DNA of 64,000 nt, taken from assembly GCA_964019335.1 (NCBI GenBank), contig OZ025654.1, positions 186,001 to 250,000 on the forward strand. Reading direction: 5' to 3'. Each line of letters starts with the position of its first letter. The first letter of the stretch is position 1. Shown here piece by piece: positions 1 through 8,900 of this stretch. The stretch is from Diplonema japonicum. Taxonomy: Eukaryota > Euglenozoa > Diplonemea > Diplonemida > Diplonemidae. Under the pieces are notes generated by a model. That model was given only the letters and a program-made list of their open reading frames with translations. It did no database searches and was not told where the DNA came from. The position numbers and the translations under genes are program-made.

Positions 1-1862
1 CGTCGTCCTGTCAGATCGTTCACCTGCACGTCCACCTCACCGCACTGCACACCAATACGCACACGGAGCCCGTTCATCCCGTCCTCTTTGCTGCACCACG
101 GGAGGGCCAACAAAGCCGCGGGCCATGTCGAAGCGTGCAGCTCCTCCTGCACTGAGAGGGCGAACCGGAGCGCATCTACAGGCCTCTCGAAGGCCACCAT
201 GAAGGAGTCCCCGATCGTCTTCACCTCGTAGCCCCCGTACTGCACCAAGCATCTCCTGATGGCCTCGTTGTGGACCTGCAGCCCTTTCTTCATCCCGTCG
301 GGACACGCCTCCCACGTCGCGGTCGATGATTTGATGTCCGTGAAGACGATGGCGGCGGTCCCGTTCCCTTGGCCGGGTGCCTGCACCATCTGCGTGTTCC
401 CCGCGAACTCCCGGGAGTCGGACTGCAACAGCCCCATGAACAGGGCCTCGGGGATGTATGGTTTGTAGGTCTTTAGGATGCGTACGATCTTCACGAAGGA
501 GGCCTGCACAGCGGTCGGCTGCTCGATGTCCAGCAGGTAGTCCAGCTCGTCGAGTTCCATGCGCGCAACCTGCTCTGCCAGGTCCCCTGCAATGCGTGTC
601 GTGTTGTACATTTTCTTCAGCATTCTCGTCTGCGCCGTTGTTCTCCACATCACAGCGCTCGCAATGAGCACGAACAGCACGACGCCACCCACGGGGCCCA
701 GGATAAGAGGGAGTAAGTCCTTGCTCGTTGGGTCCGGGGTCTCGCAGGACACTCCTGACGACTCGGAGCACAGACAGTTCCCCAGCACGCACTGCCCTCT
801 CCCGCTGCAGTTCAATGGACACTCCTGCAATGAGAACACATACAGGTCCTCGTTGACGTAGGTTCCGTTGTTGTCCATTGTGCCCCCTACCACCACGAGG
901 AGGCCCTTGTACGTCAGCACGGCCATCTTGGACACGCCAGGGATCCACTCACCAGGGAGGTTCGTGCGGTTCACCCTCGACCATCTCTCCGGGGAGCTCA
1001 CGTTCAAAAGGGCGATGCCGTTGTTCGGGGCCAGCTCGCCTTTGCCCCCCACGTCGCCCATCAGCAGGATGATGTCGTTGCCGAGGTACGTCGCGTAGTG
1101 CTCTTCGCCAGCAAGGTCGGTGTTCACGAGCTGCCATGTGCTGTCGGGCTGCGAGGTGTCGAAGGAGAGGGTGTTGGGCTGCGCCACCTCGCCGTAGGTG
1201 ACGGTGCCGCCGATGACGAAGGCTTTGTTCCCGATGCCTGCGCCCCCGGGGTCCTCGATGCTGAGCATGGGCTCTACCCTTACCTCCCAGCTATCGGTGT
1301 TCTTGTTGTAGAGGTACCAGTTGGTCGACAACCGCACAGCGTTGCCCGCGACCACAATGAAGTCAGTAGTGTCGATCGGCACAAATTCGTTCGAGATTTC
1401 ATCATCCCCAGGAGCTAAAGGGTCCGTCCCCTTAGATGCGATCCGTGACCATGTCAAGGTGATCGTGTCGAACTTCCATGAAATATCCTCTTCGCCGCCT
1501 ATCAGGTAGACCAAAGAACGCGCCTCGTCGCAGAGCAGGAAGTGGCCCGCACGCTTGTTCGGGGCCGACGTGCTGTTCACCGTTACCACCGCCCACCGAA
1601 GGGTTTGCATGTTGAGCTGGTAGAAGGTGCCCCTCTTGTCCCCACTAAGGAGGTCTTCCCCACCGTGAAGGTACAAGGTGTCTCCTAGTATACATGTAGC
1701 GGGTTCTTGTACAGGCGGGACGTTCAGGTTCCCTGGGTCATTGAAGATCCCTTTCACCACACCCCACTGCACGCCGGGCTGGATAGCATCCTCTACCAGA
1801 CCGCCTGTTGCAGCGCAGATCATTGCGAGCAATGCGAGCAATTCATGATGATGACGGTTCAT
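1..1862 (-). CDS. Kelch/EGF receptor-type adenylate cyclase, 3' end beyond window
   Basis: The frame runs from ATG at 1862 to the window edge without a stop (620 codons). Translated by eye it gives a signal peptide (about 1-20), a Kelch-like beta-propeller (about 30-350, with LYLHGGED and VYLIGGEED blade motifs), an EGF-like module (CPLNCSGRGQC, about 354-372), one membrane helix (about 382-405), the linker YKPYIPEAL, and a class III cyclase domain from about residue 496. FTDIKSSTATWE and VKTIGDSFMVAF carry the two metal-binding aspartates. The family makes cAMP (or cGMP) from a nucleoside triphosphate on the cytoplasmic face. The cyclase motifs resemble trypanosomatid receptor cyclases; the Kelch ectodomain does not. 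The last part of the catalytic domain lies outside the window. The ligand is unknown. Confidence 0.85.
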   Translation of the reverse strand, partial: MNRHHHELLALLAMICAATGGLVEDAIQPGVQWGVVKGIFNDPGNLNVPPVQEPATCILGDTLYLHGGEDLLSGDKRGTFYQLNMQTLRWAVVTVNSTSAPNKRAGHFLLCDEARSLVYLIGGEEDISWKFDTITLTWSRIASKGTDPLAPGDDEISNEFVPIDTTDFIVVAGNAVRLSTNWYLYNKNTDSWEVRVEPMLSIEDPGGAGIGNKAFVIGGTVTYGEVAQPNTLSFDTSQPDSTWQLVNTDLAGEEHYATYLGNDIILLMGDVGGKGELAPNNGIALLNVSSPERWSRVNRTNLPGEWIPGVSKMAVLTYKGLLVVVGGTMDNNGTYVNEDLYVFSLQECPLNCSGRGQCVLGNCLCSESSGVSCETPDPTSKDLLPLILGPVGGVVLFVLIASAVMWRTTAQTRMLKKMYNTTRIAGDLAEQVARMELDELDYLLDIEQPTAVQASFVKIVRILKTYKPYIPEALFMGLLQSDSREFAGNTQMVQAPGQGNGTAAIVFTDIKSSTATWEACPDGMKKGLQVHNEAIRRCLVQYGGYEVKTIGDSFMVAFERPVDALRFALSVQEELHASTWPAALLALPWCSKEDGMNGLRVRIGVQCGEVDVQVNDLTGR

Positions 1863-1903
1863 TGGTGCGTCGTCCTACCCCCTTTGCCTTGTATTATGTT
1901 GCG

Positions 1904-1936
1904 CTGTGAGGGAGGGAGGGGGGAGAAAAAAAAAGA
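1904..1936 (-). promoter_or_regulatory. Polypyrimidine tract plus CAG, probable splice-leader acceptor
   Basis: Read on the minus strand, a 29-nt run of T and C ends in CACAG at 1904, about 40 nt before the cyclase ATG. It is the clearest of a series of similar sites before the genes here. Trans-splicing is inferred; a 5'-UTR cis intron is the alternative. Confidence 0.5.
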
Positions 1937-2048
1937 ATGACACGGAGCTAGCATTTGACGGGAACAAATCTTTTAACCTGATGACGCCACAATGCGTTTA
2001 TATGTGGGAGAACTCTTGTAGGGCTGCGCCCCCCCCATTCTCCCCCTT

Positions 2049-2156
2049 GGGCCTATGTTGGCAGGAAAACGCGTTTCAAGTTTTTTTTCGGGGGCAAATA
2101 TTTGAAAAATAAGAAAAACGGAAAACGTTTTCCCGTTTTCCTACCAACATAGCCCC
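2049..2156. repeat. GGCTATG-family foldback element, copy 1
   Basis: About 108 bp bounded by GGGCCTATGTTGGCAGG and the inverted CCTACCAACATAGCCC. Inside are GGAAAACG and ACGCGTTT motifs shared with copies at 3757, 5341, 63465 and 63863. It has no coding capacity and fits a MITE-like element. Confidence 0.65.
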
Positions 2157-2499
2157 TTTTGGGATGGGACAAAACTGGACGAATTTGCGAACCTCGTTCG
2201 GCCATTCGTAGAAACAAGGGAACACGCATAGTGTAATAACGAATAAAAAAAAATATAAAAAAAATAAGAAGAAAAAGGAAAAAAGAATAAACGTCCCCTT
2301 CTTCCCGGTCCCTTTCCCTCCTGTTTGGAGGATAGGGAATAACGAAAAGGTGCCACCACTTCATATACGTGATATTTTTTTTTCCTTTTTTCTTTTTTTT
2401 TTGTAGTCATCAGGACTAAGAACTCAAAAAGTAAATAAAAACAGGGAGGGAAAAAAAAAAAAAAAAAGAAGAAGTCCCGGGTGAGGGGGAAGATAAATA

Positions 2500-2552
<53 letters not shown>

Positions 2553-3756
2553 TTAAAAAAAGAAGATAACAACAATGGGTTTCCCCTCCTTTTTCATTTC
2601 TTTTTTTTTTTCTTTCTTCCCTCGGGGTGCAGAAATCGCTACCCGAAACACCTCTTTTTTCTTTTTTTTTTTTTTTTTTTTCGTTATTACCAAACCAACT
2701 AATGCTAGTGCCGACACAGTGGAAAATAAAAATAAATAAAAAATAAACACTCGATCTTTTAACGTCAAGAAGGCGGCACAAGTCATACAGCATTCGGTAC
2801 GGCCACCACAGCCGGCTTCACAGTACGCTCATTGAGTACATGTGGCGGAAAATTATGTTGTCAAACAACACGTTTGGAGTGAGTTTCGTACCTGGAAAAG
2901 AAGAAGAGAAAAAAAAAAGAATGGAGAGAATGGAAGAAAAAAAAAGATTCAGTATGGGGGATGTCTAAGATTTCCCCCCCCCCCCGGTTTTTTTTTTCTC
3001 TTTTTTCTTTTTTTTCTTTCCCCCCCCCCTTCTTTTCTTCTCCTATTCTTTTTTTTTTTCTTCCTTGATGTCCAAATTAGTTGGTTTGCACGTTTTCTAT
3101 TTTTTTTTCTCATTATTTCTTACACACACCTCTGGCAAATTTCTTTAATCACACTTGAAACCCTGTGGGGGGTGGGGAATCCGGTATTCGCCCAAATCGG
3201 ACCCTTGAAGGGAGTCTTGTTTTTAGGGTACTACCTCCTCATTGCAACCATAACTAACACCAGGCAGGTTGCTGGTCAGGGCTCCAACCCCGGGTTTAAG
3301 TATGATTATTATTCTTTTTTTTCCTTCTCCGAACACGGTGTGCTGGGGGGAGCGGAGGGTAATATTTTCTTCGTTTCTTTCTTTTTTTTTTTTTTTTTTT
3401 TTTCCCGAACGTTCAACTTAATATAAAAAAAAATTGGGAGAACAAAAAAAAAATATTTAAAATATGACATGCATCGCAAGGACACAAGGTTAAGTTGCAA
3501 ATACAAAGACATCCCTCTTATGCTTTTGGTCACTTTCGTCAGGGCAACTCGGAGAGTGTCCCTTTTCAAGGAAAGGGATGGGGGGGGGGATCTTTCCTTT
3601 CTCGTCAGTGATAAGCTGGAGGGTGTCCTAAAGAGTTGCAAAACGTGAAATGGGAGAGGGGGGGGGGGGGGGGGGGTGAGATACACAATCCACATTTTCT
3701 CACCACTAGAAGGTGGCACAGTTTGTTTGATACAACAAGTATAGGGAAGGGGGCGC

Positions 3757-3910
3757 GGCTATGCTGGCAAGAAGCGGGGATACGTTTCCTTTTCCGTTTC
3801 CTTATTTTTCAGATACTTAAGGAAACAGCCAACCTAAGGAAACGTTTCCGTTTCCTTATTTCAAAAAAAAAAAAAAAGCTTGGAAACGCGTTTCTTTGCC
3901 AACTAGCCCT
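3757..3910. repeat. GGCTATG-family foldback element, copy 2
   Basis: About 154 bp from GGCTATGCTGGCAAG to GCCAACTAGCCC (degenerate right end), with several internal GGAAACGTTTCC palindromes and the shared TTTTCAGATACTTAAGGAAA segment. Confidence 0.6.
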
Positions 3911-5116
3911 GGGAGGGAGGGGGGGAGAACCATTTTTCTGCTGAAAGAGATGGTGGGGTACGGAATAAAAAGAAACATTCGGCAATCGCAAACCTAGTGT
4001 ATCGGCAAGTAATACCCTCCGCTTTCAGAACACAAATAGAGTGGGGACACTTTCCCCCTCCCCCCTTTTTTCCCTTTTGCCTCGCCACTATAGTTGAAAA
4101 CAATTAACCATGTTATTTTTACTCCGTTTTTTTATTTAAATCTCTTCTCTTTTTTTCATTTCTGACGACATCAAAATTAAAAAAAAAGTCGGAGGATAGG
4201 GAATTTTAACGCTGCAAGGTAAATGGCAGGAAGAAGAAAGAAGAGAAGAGAAAAAAAAAGGGGATGGACGGGAGACCCCCCCCTTTTTTTTCTCATTCTC
4301 TCTTTCATATTCTTTATTCATAAAAAACTTTTGAAACAGAAGGAGAGAGAAAAAAATACAGATAATAGAAAAGAGGGGGGGGGGGGGGGGTAGTAAGCCT
4401 CTTAATTGATTTGTCAGTAGAGACATTCTCCTCCTCTGACCCAGGGGAAGCTGGCCCTGGCTCGTAAGGCCTTCCATGGACTGACAAAAGTTCGCGTTGA
4501 AAAAGAGAAGAAAAAGAAGAAATAGTTTTTTACCCGTGCTTGATTTGCAAATTAGATAATTCTTTAAATAACAAAATAACCTGCCGAAGACTGATAGGGA
4601 GCGAAAACTTTATTTTCAGCAATGAGTTCTACACCTTGATAATTTGCCAAGAAAAACAAAACAAAACAAAACAAATAGGACAACTACTGTAAAAAGTCTA
4701 ATTACGGGAGGGGGGAAGGGGGATCAAAAGAGAGAACCGGAAACGTTTTCTTCTTTTCTTTCTTTTTTTTTTCTTTTTTAAAAAAATGATAATTTCCTTT
4801 TTTTTTTTAAGTCGTTTCGTTTCACAATTTGGAACAGGGAAGAAAGAAAGAAAAAAAAGGGAAGAAAAAAAAAAAAAAAAAAAAAAGAGGGCTCTTGCCA
4901 GAAGTTAAAGAAAAAAACTTGGAAAAAAAAAACTGATTAAATTTTTCTCTCCCCTCGAAGCCATCTTTTATTAAAAGGTAAGGGTTAGCCGATTCAGCCA
5001 AAAAGCAAGGGAAGGGGGTGGTGGGATTGTTGGTAAATAACAAGTCCTTAACTTGTTAAGAAAATACTTTTTTTTTTCTCCCCCGCAAGGGAGGAGGGGT
5101 AAAATCTGGAGAAGCT

Positions 5117-5187
5117 TGTAAACCCGAAACACGTTGCCAAAGTTCCCCTTTTGTTTTAGACAAGTCAAAGACTCGTTCTTGCAAAAA
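5117..5187. repeat. Dispersed repeat (copy at 62421-62489)
   Basis: The core TTTAGACAAGTCAARGACTC followed by GTTCTTGCA and then A- and G-rich sequence occurs here and at 62421. A related left end (TGTAAACYCGAAACAYGTTG) is at about 32464. Identity of the family is unknown. Confidence 0.5.
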
Positions 5188-5340
5188 AAAGGGGGGGGTG
5201 TCACACGAAAACAATGTCCCAGATGCCCCGCAGTTTGCCTACGAACAGTGCAAGCCGTGGAGAATGCACACCGTGAAGAATACCATTCAACAAGAAGGAT
5301 GGAGCAATACATAAAGTACAAAGAAAAAAAAGGGAGGGGG

Positions 5341-5534
5341 GGGCTATGCTGGCAAGCACTTTCAAGTACTTTTTTTAAAAATAAGGAAAACGGAAACGTT
5401 TCCTTACTGTGGGGCCGCTCTCCTTTAAGAAGGGAACACGTTTTTCTCTGAAAAGGAAACGCGTTTCCTTAAGTATCTGAAAAATAAGGAAACGGATATG
5501 GAAACGTTTTCCCCGTTTCTTGCCAGCATAGCCC
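5341..5534. repeat. GGCTATG-family foldback element, copy 3
   Basis: 194 bp, the longest copy, from GGGCTATGCTGGCAAGC to TTGCCAGCATAGCCC. It contains GGGGCCG, AAGGAAACGCGTTTCCTT and AAGTATCTGAAAAATAAGG, which recur in the copy at 63465. Confidence 0.7.
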
Positions 5535-5906
5535 TGGGGGAGGGGGGATAAAGAGTTGAATCTCACATTAGGTTTCATTTTTTTCTCTTTTTTTTTTTTT
5601 TCCTTCTTTTCTTTCTGCTTATTCGTTCTGAATGAAATACAAATAAAGAAAGAAGTACCAAAAAGGGGGGGTGGGGAAAAAAAAGGATATGAGATTTGGT
5701 GGAAGAAAAAACAAGAAGAACACTGCAAAAGAAATCGAGAAAACAACATTTCACCCGAAATAATACTTCCCCCCCCCCCCCCCTTTCTTTCCTTCTTTAT
5801 CTTTCTCCAGGTGATTTGATCCTCTTTAATCTTACAGCTCTTCCATGTTAAGACGCGGTCTCCGTGCATTGCACCCCACCAAGAGGTTAAGAATAGAATA
5901 TGATCA

Positions 5907-8900
5907 TCATACTTTGACAACACAGCTTCTCCGCAAAGGGTTTGTAGAATGAGATGCAAACGACTGCTGAGACTGCGAAAGCTCGAGCTGCCCCCCTACA
6001 TTATGCCTCTTTGGGCTTCTTGGCGTAAAGCCTTGAAGCCGACTTCTGCCCCTTGTCACATTAGCTAAAGAAGCAGGAGAGAGGGAAAGCGACCCCTTCA
6101 CGACACCAGACTTATAAGAAGCATCCGGACCACTCACAATGCTAGCAGGCGAGCAAGGCTGCGAACTAGTAATGCTAGCGGACCTAACAGACCGTGAAGT
6201 ACAGGGTGCCTCATACAGGGTAAGAGGAACTGCTGCAGTCTCATTGTTGTCATGGCGATCCCAAAAGGCTTGTTGAAGTTTTCCACGCCTGCCCCTCCAG
6301 AGGACGTAGATCTCGCAGAAGATGTCAAGAAGAGCCTTCCCGAGAAGGAGGAGGAGAGCGGCGAAGAAGATGCTTGAGGCGACCCCGAACTTCGCGTCCC
6401 ACGGGTCCTCCGTGTAGTACCCGAGGCACTGGAAGACCAGCGCCGTCGCCGTGAAGAGGTGGAAGCAGGTGTAGAAGGCAACGTCCCTCAGCCGTGCGTA
6501 CGGCCGTGTTATGACGTCGACCACTGCCACTGCCCCGAACACCACCGCGAGCCCCAGCTTCACGTTCCCGCACTCCCTCATCGTCGACATCGCCGGAACG
6601 TTCAGAGCCGACACCGTGAACTGCAGCAGGAAGGAGAAGACCACGAACCAGCAGCACCTCTCCCTGTAAGGCTTGACCATGCTCGTGAAGCGGTTGTACC
6701 ATAGGTCTTCCTTCCTCCTCGAGATCCACTCCCCCTTTCCGAGCATGAAGCGCCGGGTATCCGAGCACCCCTTCTCCTCCTCGTACAGGGCCTTCTTCGG
6801 GACGTCGCGTCGCACCACCATCCCAGTCAGGCAAGGGACCACGATGCACCCCATCGTGCACACCAGACCAATCACCACAGTGGGCGCCGTCCCCCATTCC
6901 CTCGACCCGTCCGTCCCAGGGTAGAACAGGATCTTCAAAGAGGCGAAGGTGGTTCCTTGATACAGCAGCAGGAAGATGAACAGGGAGACAGACGGGAACC
7001 GCGTCACCCCCATCGCCGAGAGGAGGGAGGTCATCGGGAGCAGCGACGGTGCCATCTTCAACACGAGCCACACAACCAGGTAGGTCGCGAGGGCAGCTGC
7101 CCCGGCGATCAGCGTGTTCCCCAACACTGCTCCGAGGTACTTCGAGCCTGCCACCGTCATCCCTGTCGGGTGCAGCATGAAGGGCAGGGACTTCTCTCCA
7201 AAGCACTGGTCCGACATCACAAGCGACAGCATCGTCATCGAGCCCGCCGCAGAGGTTCCCGACAGGACAGCCAGGACACCCGTCACAGAGCCGAGCGTCG
7301 GCATCTTCACCTGCGGCTCCGACACCACCCGCACCACGCACGAGGTTGCGATACCTCCGACTTTCACCTCCACCTTCAGGTCAGCCGAGCCCAACCCTTT
7401 CCACTTTCCCTTCCCCACCGCGCTGAGCTCCGTCCCTGACACAGGCTCCCCACTGCCCCACTTCATCTCGCCCAGCTTGTCCCCGTTCTCCACCACCTCC
7501 ACCCCCATGTCAGAGGGCAAGATCTTCCACGTTGAGGTGACCTTTACCGTCACGCCTTGTTGCTTCAGGTCTTCCGCCTTCACACTCTGGGGACAAACCG
7601 CACTCAAGTAACGGCCGGGGGCCAGCGTCGACGGAGAGAAGGTCTCGGGGGTGTTCGTTTGGGGTGCCCCTGTGTCGGGAGCAGCGGACAGCGGGACACC
7701 GGTATCAGGGACCCCGGTCACAAACACAGGGGGCGTCAGCGTCGCAGGTGAGAAGGTGGCCGTTGGAACAAGCGTGACGGGTATCAGGGTGGCAGGTGGG
7801 CTCGTGGCTGGTGCCACCGTCGGCTCCGCGGTCATCGGAATGAACGTGTACACAGGCACAGGTGCGCCCGTCGGCTGTGCCGTGGTTTTCGGGGCAAAGG
7901 TGGGCGGGGCTTGCGAGGGGACAGAGGTGGGTTGCGCCGTCGGTGTTTTCGGAGCCAGCGTCGGAGGGGCCGGGGTGGGAACTGCGGTCGGCTGCTGCGT
8001 CGTCGGAGGGGCTACTGTGGGCAAGGCCGTCACGGGCTGCAAGGTCGGGGCTGCAGTGGGCGGGGCGTCGGTTGGTGTTGCGGTGGGAGAGGTAGTCGGC
8101 ATTGAGGTCGCTCCAGGTAGAGCTGTTGTTGTTGGGGTGCCGGTTGCAGGGGCCCCAGTGGGGTTTGCCGTCGGAACCAAAGTAGGAGGGGCCCCGGTGG
8201 GGAGGGCCGTTGGCACCAGGGTAGGGGGTGCCGCTGTGGGAAGAGCTGTTGGAGCCGAAGTAGGTGGGGCCACAGTGGGAAGGGCCGTCGGAACCGAAGT
8301 TGGAGGAGCCACAGTGGGGTTTGCAGTTGGAACCAGAGTAGGAGGAGCCCCGGTGGGAAGGGCCGTCGGCACCACAGTCGGAGGTGCCACAGTTGGCACT
8401 GCGGTAGGTGTGACAGTAGTGCCGGGCACAGCTGTTGGGATGTCGGTCGGAACCAGAGTAGGAGGAGCCCCAGTGGGAATGGCTGTAGGTGCTGAAGTAG
8501 GAGGGGCTCCAGTGGGGTTTGCAGTCGGGGCCTGAGTGGGGGGCGCCGCTGTTGGAACTGCGGTTGGGACTGTCGTAGGGGGCGCAGCTGTTGGAATCGC
8601 AGTTGGTGCTATTGTGGGAGGGGCCGCTGTTGGGACAGCGGTTGGCACAATTGTAGGGGGCGCCACTGTCGGAATTGCAGTTGGTGTGATGGTTGGAGGG
8701 GCCGCTGTTGGAATTGCGGTTGGTACAATTGTAGGGGGTGCTCCTGTCGGAATTGCGGTTGGCACAATTGTAGGGGGTGCCCCTGTGGGGACCGCAGTTG
8801 GTACAACTGTTGGAGGGGCCGCTGTTGGAATTGCGGTTGGTACAATTGTAGGGGGTGCAACAGTTGGAATTGCGGTTGGCACAATTGTTGGAGGAGCACC

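Larger units (their letters stand above)
1937..5906. other. Gene-free spacer, low complexity
   Basis: I see no credible gene. The stretch holds long A, T and G runs (48 A at 2503-2550, 19 G at 3658-3676, 16 G at 4375-4390), three foldback elements (listed separately) and one dispersed repeat. The open frames here encode only Phe, Lys or Pro runs. Confidence 0.7.

Noticed and set aside
37-948. Minus-strand ORF of 303 codons with Arg/Gly-rich translation
   Set aside because: Out-of-frame shadow. The true frame runs from 1862 to the window edge and encodes Kelch, EGF, helix and cyclase motifs.
2141-3719. Several ORFs made of Phe, Lys, Pro or Gly runs
   Set aside because: Translations of homopolymer tracts; no domain, start context or conservation.
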